A stretch of DNA of 64,000 nucleotides, from the NCBI RefSeq assembly GCF_024323335.1, contig NC_066585.1, positions 84,246,614 through 84,310,613 on the forward strand, in the 5' to 3' direction. Within the stretch, counting starts at the first letter, position 1; each line of letters opens with the position of its first letter. This DNA comes from Lathyrus oleraceus. Its lineage: Eukaryota > Streptophyta > Magnoliopsida > Fabales > Fabaceae. Both the position numbers and the translations under genes were made by a program. Below the pieces are notes generated by a model. It was not told the DNA's origin, did no database searches, and saw only the letters and a program-made list of their open reading frames with translations. Below are positions 11,069-21,949 of the stretch, one piece after another.

Positions 11069-11853
11069 TTTGCTTCACGGACAAAAGATGGATGAGTTTT
11101 TTTGGTATTTTGTCTGGAAAATGACATGCGTTATGATGAGATGCAAATGCAATGGAATGCGAATGAATGCAATGCAAGCCATGCACATTTGTTTTTTTCA
11201 TACACGGGTTCAAAAGTATGAGGTACTGACGAATCTGATTGTTTTCCAAGAATAGGTTCTCACCAGGTATGGTCTAAGGTTTTTGAAAAAGTTCCTAGAG
11301 TCATGGATCCATTAGACTGTTTGCTACCTGCGGCAACTTACTTGCCGGGCATCAACTCCATCTAAAGAATCTACTCTAAGTGAGGTTCTCGCATCGATCT
11401 AACGAGAAATACATCTCGCAGACCCACACTACGCAACCATCTTTCCTAGTTGGGCAAAGGACTAAGGTTCTACAAATGGTTCTCAGAGTCATGGATCCTA
11501 AAGAAAATATCGAAGCTTACGGCAACTTACTTGCCGAGCGACAACATCCTCTCAAGAATCTACTCTAAGTAAGGTTCTCGTACCGACCCAACGAGAAATA
11601 CATCTCGCGGACCCGCACTACTCAACCTCGTCCTATCTTATGTTTTTACTCGAGACTCGGGTAAAAAGTCTTTCCCACAAGGTTTGCAATCAGAATATCC
11701 AAGTACCAACAATCACAATAGAACCAATATACAACAGATATCAATATAACAATAAAGATATTAAAAGCAATAAATAAGGGAAAAGCCATAAAATTAAACA
11801 AACAAAGGCACACAAACGTCCTAACTAGGCTTGACTCACTTAGGGATTTATAT
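11069..11853 (-). other. Leader between primer site and gag of element 1, with a duplicated hairpin unit
   Basis: About 0.8 kb of non-coding leader. Two tandem units (about 11288-11450 and 11478-11640) each carry 'acgagaaatacatctcg', an inverted repeat CGAGA/TCTCG, at 11403-11418 and 11592-11607, 189 bp apart. The units also share 'agagtcatggatcc' and 'cggcaacttacttgccg', itself an inverted repeat CGGCAA/TTGCCG. Confidence 0.75.
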
Positions 11854-11871
11854 TCCCCAGCAGAGTCGCCA
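11854..11871 (-). other. Primer-binding site of element 1 (Arg-tRNA type)
   Basis: In element sense TGGCGACTCTGCTGGGGA lies two bases after the 5' LTR end. It is complementary to a tRNA 3' end finishing in CCA. Ogre elements are reported to use Arg-tRNA; assignment to that tRNA is from memory of the family. Element 2 has the same site with one change (27675-27692). Confidence 0.8.
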
Positions 11872-14532
11872 TCTGTCGCACCTCGAAAAAATGGGGATAC
11901 GACTTCAAAGCGAAGCGCAATCGCACGCTCGCAATGATGGACTAAACAGAGTCGCCACCGAACTTTATTTATTCCTAAAAAGGAAAGGGGAAATATCGAT
12001 AAAACCCAGGACAAAAGAAAGGATAAGATATGGTCATCGCAACCAATATCAGGGTTCGGGAGTCGATTACGCAAGGGGAAGGTATTAGCACCCCTCACGT
12101 CCGTTGTACTCAACGGGAACCATTAGGTCAGTTGTGTGCGTTAATGTTAGTTTGAAATGTTAGGCTTTTCAGTTTATTAGGTGGGAAAAGAAAGAAAGAA
12201 GAGAGAAGAAATGTTTTTGGATTTTTAACGAAGGACTAAACCTAAGTTTTTTATTAGTGGGCCTGACAAGATTTACAAATCCTGCTCCTACGTATCTCAA
12301 TAGAGAAGTCAAGGCTTACGTAGTTCTGGGTAGAAAAATGTTTGTTTGTTGGTCGATTTTAGCGAAAGCTATACTGTATTAATCGACGAAAACATTGTTT
12401 TACCCAAAACAGATGAGGAGTGGACGCATACCACACATCGAACGGATTTATAAATCTACATTCGGAAAAGCGTCATTTATCTCTACTCAACAATCGTGGC
12501 CGAAACATTGTTTTGTATCACTTAAGACAAGATACCTTTCGTTTATGAAAAAGGTTTTTGATTAATCGCACGGCGGCGAGAAAAAAAAGTTTGATTGGTT
12601 GGATGTATTTTGAGTGATGGCGAGAGCTTGGATGAGCGAGATATACATCTCGAATCCTAGTCTCAGGAGTACACGGTATACACCATGTTCCATTTCCATC
12701 TTTATTGAAAAAGTATTAAGGTAGGAATTAGGTATTTTGAAGTTTGAAAGACGAGTACTTGTGACCTACAAGCTCTTACAGCTTGGGTCTAATACTCGGG
12801 ACTACGTCTGGACATTCCACCCAGGCAGTCTGTTTCTTTCCAATATTGCTAAGAAAATGATTCGGATATTTATGAATGTTTTGGAGGGAAGACGAATATT
12901 TATGGCTTGGAAGCTCTTACAGCTTGAGCCTAATATTCGGGATTACAACTGGATATTCCCTCCAGGTAATCTTTTTCTTCCAACTTTATTAAGAAGATGA
13001 TTTGAGATATTTGCAGGTGTTTTGGAGAGAAGACAAATATTTATGGCTTACAAGCTCTTACAGCTTGTGCCTAATATTCGGGATTACGACTGGACATTCC
13101 ATCCAGGTAATCTTTTTCTTCACATTTTATTTAAAAAATGATTTGAATATTAAAGAGAAGACGAATATTTATGACTTGCAAGCTCTTACAGCTTGAGCCT
13201 AATATTCGGGATTACGACTGGACATTACATCCAGGTAATCTTTTTCTTCCAACTTTATTAAGAAAAAGATTTGAATATTAAAGAGAAGACGAATATTAAC
13301 GGCTTACAAGCTCTTACAGCTTGAGCCTAATATTCGGGGTTACGACTGGACATTCCATCCAGGTAACCTTTTTCTTCCATTTTATTAAGAAAATGATTTG
13401 AGGTTTAAATATTATGTTGATTTGTGAAATGATCTTGAAATGATTCTCATTTATTTTTGGAATGTATTTTGAATTTGAGAAAAATTGAAATTGATTTTGA
13501 AATCGAATAAAATTTGAGTATGATTATTTACATGTGAAAATTCAAACATGAATCATCTGAATAAATAATTAACCATATTAGATTGATTAAAAAATAATTT
13601 AAATAATCCACTCAATAATTAGAAAAATAATTTATTAATTAAAAATAATGATCAACTAAAAAGAAATCATTTATCAAGATATAAATCAATTAAATAATAA
13701 AGATCTAAAATCAAGAAAAATGGATGTCATTTATAATAATTATGTTATTTACTTAGAAATGAAAATAGGTAACCATTTATATATAATTTTTTTACTTAAT
13801 GAATAGATAGCTTTTAAAAGTGAAATGATACGACACTGATTAAAAGTGATAGCACAAAAAGAACTGAAGCAAACCACATTTTAAGATGACAACAAACCTT
13901 AGAAACACTAAGGTCCAACCGACTGTTCTAACAGCAACCAACTTAACTCAATTAATGCTAACAGAACAGGATAACTTCTTCCCACTGAAATTCAACTTCA
14001 TTTCTAATTAAATTCCAACATTTCAAGGTAATTTAACCTGCATCTCATAACAGAATTGAGAACATCTCATAACAGAATTGAGAAGAGAGGTTATATAAGT
14101 AGATCTTCACTCACCCTAGGATGCAAGAAAACTCGAATCCCATTTCCTCTTCACTTTCTATTCACTTATCATGCTGAGCAGAATTTCAAAACCTGTCTTA
14201 CGAATGCTATTAACAGAGTTTTAGAAGTTTGTCACAATTAAACAAAACGTCGACATAATAGCTCTACATTGACATTTAAACCAAACCCAATATGACTTTT
14301 CCTTAATACGTGAACTCAGAAGTGTAATATGATATGAACAAAATCATAACTGTGAAATAACAGAATCAAACACAACTCCTAAGTTCATACAGCTGTAAGC
14401 GAATATGCCAAAAAAGGGTCTAACAACAACACTTCCAATATTCACAACACAGCAGTATATCCAACCGAAACACAAATAAAATAAAAAAAATACTACAACA
14501 GTATACAAACAAAACTGCAATACTACCGATTA

Positions 14533-14897
14533 TTATTTTATAGAGTGCGGCTTGAGTTTGCTGTTTATTCTGCTTGGCGAAGATGAGACTGTTATTGCTG
14601 TTGTTGGGGTTTCACTGCTCGATAACGATGGCGAAGTAGCTACGGCAACCAGGTTTGTGGCTATTGCATCCCGCCCAGCAGTGTGGAAGTCAAATGGACA
14701 GCCATGTTTGTCTGAGTAACGATGTAAAGCACAGAAAAAAAAAATTAACACAAGTTAACACATAGACAAATAAATCGTGTCAAACCAAACCGCTTATTGC
14801 AGTTGGAGCACCGTTTAGGACCATCCTTGAGCTTCTTCTCCAAACTCTCCTCTGAGCCAGAAGCAACTAACGGTTGTGCAGAGACGGTTCCAGGATG
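14533..14897 (-). pseudogene. AN1 zinc-finger fragment, second LTR copy
   Basis: Duplicate of 2935-3300 with the same frame break. The A-run that splits the finger (poly-T in element sense) is two bases shorter here. Function is not expected. Confidence 0.78.
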
Positions 14898-14903
14898 TCC
14901 GTT

Positions 14904-15161
14904 TCAAGAGCAAAAACCACCGGAGCGATTCAGCCAAGTTTGAATACTTCCAAACCCCTTAACAACGCCGTGGAGGGTATTGTTAGCTAGATTCGAGTAC
15001 TTGATACTCTGCATTTCAGAAATGAATTTCGAGATAGACCCGTTGAGTTGGTTTGAACTAAGATCCAGATGAATCGAACCAGGAAGAGCAGAAAATGAAT
15101 CGGAGTTCATTAGAGGAAAGATTCAAACTTTGAAGACTCCCAAGCATGGTAACTGAAGACG
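14904..15161 (-). pseudogene. LRR fragment, second LTR copy
   Basis: Duplicate of 3308-3565. One substitution (near 14916) changes the C-terminal SGDFCS to SGGFCS. Same LDLSSNQLNGSI motif. Confidence 0.7.
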
Positions 15162-16695
15162 GTATATGGGGTGGTTTGTAAGCGGTAAGCGATGAGCTTC
15201 GGTTCCATTCGCATGAGGGAAATCGTTGAGTTAGGTGGATAGTTTCAAACTTGGTTGTTTCGGCGCAGCTTTTGGATGGAAGGAGTGGTGGTGTAACGGC
15301 GGAAAAGGGTTACGGTTGGGTTTTTGAGGTTGAAGGTGGGGCGCGATTTTGACGGCGGATGGAGGGTGATTTAAGGGTCGAAGATGGTTGACGGCGGAGT
15401 AAGGGTTACGGTTTGGGGGGGTTTGTGAAGGTGGTGTTTTTCGTGAGGGTGTAGTGGAATGAAGTTGAAGGTTTGTGGCTTCGTGAGGAAGAATGATGAA
15501 GGGTGAGAGTGATGGTGGCGGATTGGAGTTTTTGTGAGGGAGAAGAGGGTGGCGGCGATTTAGGGTTGAAGAAGCTGGAGGAAATGAAGGGTTTGGATTG
15601 TGGTGGATGGAGAGCTTTGGGTTGCTGAAGGAGACGATGAAGTGCGGAAGCTTAGGAGAGTGAGCGTTTTGGGGAGAGTGACGGCTAGGTCTTGTGTGGC
15701 CGAAAACATCAGATGCTGTCTCACTCTCTTTTATTCTTGTATTTTTTCTTTTTTTATTTTTAGAGAGAGGAATCTCTTAAAATGACCCCCTCAAGAGAGA
15801 CGTTGGAGTCCTTTTTTGAAGCCCACCTCTATTTTTTGTCCTTTTCTTGAGAAGTCAAAGAGAGGAGAGAGACTTCAGAGAGACGTTGGGAATGCCCCTT
15901 CCTTCTCCTAGGCATCAGTTGGTTTTTTATTATGTGTTTCTTTAACTTTTTTTTTGTTTTTTTGGTGATGTGTCAAAGGGTTATTGGCTGAGGAGGATAA
16001 TTGAGGATAGGGATCTATGTGTCTTTCAATTGGGATCACTGATTAATTTGAATTAAAGGCTAAGATTGAACCAAAGAAACACAACATTGTTAACCAAATT
16101 AAAAATGCCTAGAATATCCCTTCTAGAATCTTAAATCAATTTAAATCACTTAAATAAAATAAATTTCACATTTTTTATATAAACATGATAAAATTAAAAT
16201 GAAAGCATGATTATACCTATTAAATTTTTTTGATTTTTCTGACACAATAATGAAAATACGGATTTAAAATAAATAAAAAAATCAAGTGCGAACTCGCTCA
16301 AAAAATTACATTGAATGCACCAAAATAATCAGTGTGAAATAAACTTATTGGAAAAATACAGCGTTTCTTTTAATTTTGAAATAAATTTTGACCGGTTAAA
16401 CAGGCTTGAACTGATTAAAAAGGTGGTCGAAAAAAATAACTGAAAAATAAATCAAGCATACCAGATTAAACTACGTAAAACGTAGATTAATGAAATTGAT
16501 GTCTAGAAGCTTGATTTTAAAATTTTTCATTTACTGATTTAACGCACATCCTTCGATTAATTCAATCGGTTTTGTCTGTAGTTTCCAAAAAAATTATTTC
16601 GACTGATATTTTAGGCATTATGCGGTACGGAATGCATGGCATGCTATGATTAATGTGTTGAATCAGTGATTCAGGGTCAAAATTGGGGTATGACA

Positions 16696-16700
16696 CTGAT
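16696..16700. repeat. Right target-site duplication CTGAT of element 1
   Basis: Matches 271-275 exactly and abuts the LTR end ...GGGGTATGACA at 16695. Confidence 0.93.
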
Positions 16701-17686
16701 AAAGCAAAAACCTTGCCTCCTGACTGATTCTCTTTCTTCGGCTTAGGACACTGTGGACTGATATGACCCAACTCTCCACAGTTGAAACAAGTCACAGTCT
16801 TCAACCGGCAATCTGCAGCTAAATGACCACCTTTTCCACATTTGAAGCACTTCTTCTCATTACTGGTACACTCATGGATACGATGTCCAGCCTGACCACA
16901 TCTGTAACACTTAACAGGAGCACTAGAATCTCCTCCACTAGGCCTCTTCATCCCACTCTGTCTCTGAAAACCTTTGCCAGCTGCATACGGTTTTCCACGG
17001 TCATTCTGACTCTTACTTTTCCTATCAACTCTTTGCTGATAGCTCTCTGCTCTAGCCTTGGAATCCTGTTCGAAAATCCTGCAACAGTCAACCAAATCAG
17101 AAAACACTCTAATCCTTTGATACCCAATCGCCTGCTTGATCTCGGGACGCAACCCGTTCTCAAACTTCACACATTTGGAAAATTCTCCAGTAGCCTCACT
17201 ATAAGGAGTATAATACTTTGACAGTTCTGTGAACTTAGCAGCATACTCCGTAACGGACCTGTTACCCTGCTTCAATTCCAAGAACTCTATCTCCTTCTTT
17301 CCTCTGACATCCTCGGGAAAATACTTCCTCAGAAATCTCTCTCTGAACACAGCCCAAGAAATCTCAGCATCTCCAGCAGTTTCCAACTCAGTGCGGGTAG
17401 CAACCCACCAATCATCGGCTTCCTCTGACAGCATATGTGTACCGAACCTGACCTTCTGGTTATCAGCACACTCAGTTACTCTGAAGATCCTCTCTATCTC
17501 CTTCAGCCACTTCTGAGCACCATCTGGATCGTATGCTCCCTTAAACATTGGAGGATTGTTCTTCTGGAACTCACTCAACTGACGAGCAGCTCCCATTCCC
17601 ATAACATTCGGATTTCCTCCAAGTACTCCAGCTAGCATACCCAGAGCCTCAGCAATTGCAGCATCATCTCTACCTCTTCCAGCCAT
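16696..17686 (-). CDS. Chromovirus-type Gag, interrupted at its 3' end by element 1
   Basis: Starts with MAGRGRDDAAIAEALGML at 17686 and runs about 330 codons to ...GGKVFALS before the Ogre LTR. The capsid (retrotrans_gag) region spans roughly residues 45-215 (W-LKEIERIFRV, WW-VATRTEL, FRERFLRKYFPEDVR and ENGLRPEIKQAI). It is followed by a basic linker and three consecutive CCHC zinc knuckles near residues 265-320: CYRCGQAGHRIHEC, CFKCGKGGHLAADC and CFNCGELGHISPQC. It assembles the particle and packages RNA. Codons downstream of 16696 (to 16562) are LTR read-through, not protein of this element. The frame resumes at 270-1 as protease. The start is chosen because it is the first ATG after the primer site and begins a typical Gag N-terminus. 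Confidence 0.9.
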
Positions 17687-17797
17687 CTCTATACTGAAAA
17701 CCCAAACAAGCTAAAACAATAAGTACTGATAGGGTTACACAACACCTATCCCGTACAGGGGAAACAGAATAATTACGACTCGACACGACCGACTAGA

Positions 17798-17809
17798 GCT
17801 CTGATACCA
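17798..17809 (-). other. Primer-binding site (initiator Met-tRNA) of the chromovirus-type element
   Basis: In element sense TGGTATCAGAGC lies four bases after the LTR end TGTTACA. This is the standard plant Met-tRNA primer site. Confidence 0.9.
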
Positions 17810-17813
17810 CTAA

Positions 17814-19914
17814 TGTAACACCCTTCTAAATACCCCAAATTATTATAATTAAAATAACAATATATTCATCAGAGTAATTATGCCCCGAAGGGTGTCACAC
17901 AATCATTTCACAACATTTGTCAAAATGTCCTGTCATGCTCATTTATTTAATCAAAATAAGGTTCTTTTGCATAATTCGCAGCGGAATAAAATCCAACATC
18001 AATGTAAAACATGTAACACAATACATGTAAATCATTCAACCACCAATATTAAATTAATTAAAACATTCCCTCCCGATGTTACATCTATCAGAGCATGACC
18101 CATAAGAACTACTCTAGACTCCAAGCATTAGCTTCTATTCAACTCATTTCTCGTTACCTGAAAAATAGGCGTAAGGGTGAGTTCCTCAATCAATATAACA
18201 AGCATTATAGAACAACATGTAATGCTAAGTAATTAACACATTAATTCACCCTAACCAGACTACACACTCAGCAATGGTAGTATCCGTTCAAACATCATAT
18301 TCAACAATAACATATAGCATATATATAATTTCAACCATACTCAACATCAACAACACAACACACAACACACATATAATACTGGAATACATCCATTCATATT
18401 ATATGCCATACATTTATTATGCAATGAGACTCTATGCATGCGGTACCGACTATTTGTGAACATATAGTTCAACCTCACCGTCCAAATCCAGGCACGGCTA
18501 CCAAGCTCACTAGTCCCACTCATTTGAGACATAGTGACTCACTCACTAATTCCTCACCATGGGAATTAGCTACCACCCCAAATGGGCCATGAAATGCACG
18601 CTAATCACCTAGCATGCAAACATCAACAACAACAATCAAAATGATTTACTCACTAATTCCTCACCATGGGAATTAGCTACCACCCCAAATGGGCCACAAC
18701 ATGCATGCTAATCACCTAGCAATGCAACATCAACAATAATCAAGAATAGACACATGCTCACACTCTAAGCCATAATACAGTCTATTCACACATGTATACA
18801 TTCACATCATCATGTATACCATCACACACTATCAACATAATTAATCACAAAAGCATATCATATCATGCCACATAATCAAACACAGTATTAGCACCCTCTA
18901 CTAATACCTATACCACTCAAAACAACGGAAATTGATTCCTACAACATCATATCTCAGCTAAGTACATCACTCAGCCTAAACAACCAAAAACTGCACAACA
19001 ACAGTTCAGGAAAATCCCAACTCTGCCCATACGCGTACTGCCCATGCCATACGCGTATTGCCCAAACCTGGCCAACTCCATACGCGTATTGCCCACTCTC
19101 ATACGCGTATTGCGCATTTCCTCGCCCAACTCATACGCGTATCACCTGTCTCATACGCGTATGCTACGCGTAACAATATCCCATTACGCGTACCACCAGA
19201 GACCAATTCACGTTCAAAATGTCATCTTTCTCTCCCATACGCGTAAGGCCTCCTCCATACGCGTATCAGCCAGCCCATACGCGTATTGCCTAGTGCCATA
19301 CGCGTATGACCAGAAACCAGAACTCTCAGATCTGCTATGGCTTTCTCTGTTACGAAACCTATCCGATCCAACCTTCCACAGTCCAAATTACACAAAATAA
19401 TCATCCATATCACCTACACGAATCATATCCTATTCATCTTCACCAATCCTAACATTATCTCTTCTAATTCCTACGAATTCTTTTCACTTATCATTCAATT
19501 TCATTCATCCAATATTTCACAGATTCATCATGCATCAATCAAATCAGAGATACAACCAATGGTTATCACTACCCAGTACATATTATCATATAATACCCTT
19601 TAACCGATGATAAACCCCCCTTACCTGAGTTAATCCGGCAGCTTCCGAGCTCCAAGCTTCTCCTTCCTTCAACCTTCGCTCTCTGGCTTTTTGCCCTTTC
19701 TGCCTCTTTTCCCTTTCCACGTGAAAACCTTTTTCCAAAAATTGGGACTTGTTATTATTCCAGCTTATATACTCCAATAATATTATTCCACTAAATAATT
19801 ATCCCAATAATTATTATTCCGAAATAATAATAATAATTCAAATATTCTAATTAAATTAATAAACATATTATTAATTTAATTTAAATAAATACATATTATT
19901 ATCGGGGTGTTACA
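17814..19914 (-). repeat. 5' LTR of the chromovirus-type element (2101 bp)
   Basis: Bounded by TGTAACACCC at the left and GGGTGTTACA at the right, so the termini form an inverted repeat. It contains a direct duplication (about 18535-18613 and 18649-18720, sharing 'cactaattcctcaccatgg' and 'accaccccaaatgggcca') and a dense TACGCGTA cluster. The part nearest the transcription-start end (17820-18500) is AT-rich. Confidence 0.88.
19029..19310. promoter_or_regulatory. Array of 12 palindromic TACGCGTA boxes in the LTR
   Basis: Twelve copies of TACGCGTA (mostly ATACGCGTAT) lie within about 280 bases, typically embedded in 'ccatacgcgtattgcc'. In element sense they fall about 600-890 bases into the LTR, upstream of the expected start. 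The core CGCG with a flanking A/T fits the CGCG box bound by calmodulin-binding CAMTA factors. Enhancer function is inferred from density and position, not shown. Confidence 0.7.
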
Positions 19915-20105
19915 CTTGTGACCACTAAAAATACCATATATTAAAGAATGAAAATAATGGGTAACATGACAACATACAATTCACGATGCTTAACAAATTA
20001 TGCAAATACATGTTCTCGAAAGTCAAACGTAACATGAGTTCCTAATTAGTATAGAAGACCAATAAGGCTAGGAGTGACACCTGATCCATGAGGTAAGGAA
20101 ACCCA
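19915..20105. other. Unassigned 191-bp spacer
   Basis: AT-rich sequence between the chromovirus LTR and a SIRE/Maximus-like LTR end. No gene or repeat is recognised. Confidence 0.5.
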
Positions 20106-20930
20106 TGTTGGGTGTGAATATGGGAGTAGAAAAATGGTCTAGAGGGGGGTGAATAGACCCAAATAAAAAATCAACCTCTTTTTAAAAAGTTATCAGACTA
20201 TTTTCAAAAATCACGAGCATAAGGTTTGATGTGAAAATATGAAATTTATACTATTGAACATTTCGATTACATTAACACTAAATCGTTTCACAAACACCAA
20301 AGATGAATATGATGAAACACTAGGTATTCAATTGATTCATTTGTATAATTCACGAGGCGTGTTTATACAATGTTTCAATATATAGAATTCTAACTTCGAT
20401 TGTTTCTCAGAATATTAATCATCAATTCAACTCAATAGTGTATTGAATTCCAACATAACCTAATGCTTACGTAATAAATCACTATCAATTGAATCAACGA
20501 TAAACTATGCTAAAATTGAAATACCTAAGCATGCAAATACTACAAAATTAAATGCAAGAGTAAGCGAGAGATATGACACTGAGATTTATAGTGCTTCGGC
20601 GTTCGTCCTCGCTTTTTCTACGTGCGCTCTTCAATGGATTCCCATTGGAAACTGCATTGTTCCTTTATATTTTACAAATATTTTCAAGAGTTCATACAAT
20701 CACTAATCCATAATACAGTTGAGAAAATTAAAATCTCATATCTGGATCTTGACTTGTATACAACACAATGTCAAACTCTTCTATGTAATATTTACTTGAT
20801 TAACGCTTCTTTAATTTTCCAATATCACCAACCTGCTCCAAGCCTTCATGTGTAGTAATCAACCTCTTGATCCTACCGATTCCTTGAGGAGAATTGTCCA
20901 AAGATTTGAGAAGAAGTTCCCCTTACGCTA
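20106..20930 (-). repeat. Partial LTR of a SIRE/Maximus-like Copia element
   Basis: Begins TGTTGGGTGTGAATATGGGA and matches the short LTR end at 38549-38583 (TGTTGGGTGTGAGCATGG), both on the outer side of the element. It includes the 'ggtgaataga' stretch and the 'gcttcggcgtt' motif seen in such LTRs. It ends without a recognisable second terminus, so it is truncated near 20930. Confidence 0.6.
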
Positions 20931-21945
20931 CTACAAAATAGACCTTTCGTAACACCATATTGCAACGACCTTCCTGTTAATCATGGTAATAAATATTTTT
21001 TAGACGTTTTTTCGTATTTACTAAAAGACATTTTACTACGGCCATAGTTAACAACTATAGTGAAATGTACCTAAAGTGAAAGGATTTGAATTCCAGCACC
21101 AACAATTTTCCATTTATCATTACATAATGGGCTTGACCTTGTATATCACCACGGTTCTTATAATCAACAGTGGTGTAAGGTACAATCATTTCATCAAGAT
21201 TCATATTATCAAACATGGTGAAATATGTTACATATTTATATATAAGCAAAATTGTCTCTTGCTTCAGTACATAACAATCGTCTCTCTCTAAACAAAACCC
21301 TAACATCTCTTTCACCCGTCTCTCTCAAAACAAAACCCTAACATCTCTATCACTTGTCTCTCTCATATGGAAACCCCCAAACTTATGCAGCGAACTCGTC
21401 TTCTTTGAAGGGTTACCTTTGTTACATCAAATATTAGCAAATGGCTATCTTAGAGGTTGATCTTTACAATAGTTTATGTTTCAAAATCTGTTTATGTATT
21501 ATTGTTTATGTTTCAATAGCTTGCTTCATAATGTTTTAACTTTAAGCTTGTTTTGACTTGTAGGTAGGGATGGTGAATGAAATAGATTAACGAGGATGAA
21601 GCTAAAGTGAGCGCTGCAAACTTGTGTGGAAGATCTAAAATTACATTCATTCAAAATTAACACAAGTTTTCAACTCTCATTTCAGCTTCATCCTCATTTC
21701 ACGGTGGATGCCATTATGGGACAAGTACATTTTTGAGAGTTTTTTCAACCCCTTACCGAATATATAACTTTTCAAAGTTTATTAGAAATTATAATATGAT
21801 AGATAAAGTTATAGTGTTCTAGATATAATTTAATTTATTATATTATAATATTCTAGATCAGATTGAAATGTTATATGTTTAGTGATTATTGTCTAAATAA
21901 GCATTCCACATAATTTATAATAAACTCAATGTATATATCACAATG
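20931..21945. other. Possible CACTA-like fragment and unassigned AT-rich DNA
   Basis: Starts 'ctactacaaaatagacc', resembling a CACTA terminus followed by short subterminal repeats. A 46-bp near-tandem duplication of 'aacaaaaccctaacatctct' lies at 21290-21345. Nothing else is recognised. It replaces the pol region expected between the Copia protease and its LTR. Confidence 0.3.
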
Positions 21946-21949
21946 GTTG

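Larger units (their letters stand above)
276..16695 (-). mobile_element. Ogre-like non-autonomous Ty3/gypsy retrotransposon with 4.8-kb LTRs (element 1)
   Basis: A 16.4-kb element on the minus strand. Its LTRs (276-5093 and 11874-16695) begin TGTCATACCCC and end GTGCGACA, and a perfect CTGAT duplication flanks it. On the minus strand the order is 5' LTR, primer site (11871-11854), repeated leader, a short gag remnant (11068-10034), about 4.9 kb of non-coding DNA including a 91-bp minisatellite, the polypurine tract (5107-5094), then the 3' LTR. I find no protease, RT, RNase H or integrase and no capsid domain, so it must be mobilised in trans. LTR start, primer site and tract sequence place it near Ogre (Tat lineage), which is usually over 20 kb with full gag and pol. 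Confidence 0.92.
11874..16695 (-). repeat. 5' LTR of Ogre-like element 1 (4822 bp)
   Basis: Drives transcription of the element toward lower coordinates. It carries the same contents as 276-5093: tandem hairpin units at 12768-13393, the AN1 fragment at 14533-14897, the LRR fragment at 14904-15161 and the GC-rich block to about 15690. Because the 5' LTR is regenerated from the genomic RNA, the captured host pieces must have been copied at the last transposition. Confidence 0.93.
1..19914 (-). mobile_element. Ty3/gypsy chromovirus-type LTR retrotransposon, left end outside the window, split by a nested element
   Basis: Read on the minus strand, the order is LTR (19914 to 17814), a primer site complementary to initiator Met-tRNA (17809 to 17798), gag (17686 to 16696), then protease (270 to 1). 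The gag-to-protease frame is broken only by the Ogre-like element at 276-16695. RT, RNase H, integrase and the second LTR must lie left of base 1, so the element's own target duplication cannot be checked. The LTR starts TGTAACACCCC and ends GGGTGTTACA. A Gag with three CCHC knuckles, the Met-tRNA primer site and a 2.1-kb LTR fit Del/Tekay-type chromoviruses; the lineage is an inference. Confidence 0.85.

Noticed and set aside
11854..11871. tRNA gene at the primer-like sequence
   Set aside because: Only the 18 bases complementary to a tRNA 3' end are present next to the LTR; no cloverleaf.
16562..16695. C-terminal 44 residues of the 374-codon Gag frame
   Set aside because: They are read-through into the Ogre LTR. 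The true continuation is the protease segment at 270-1.
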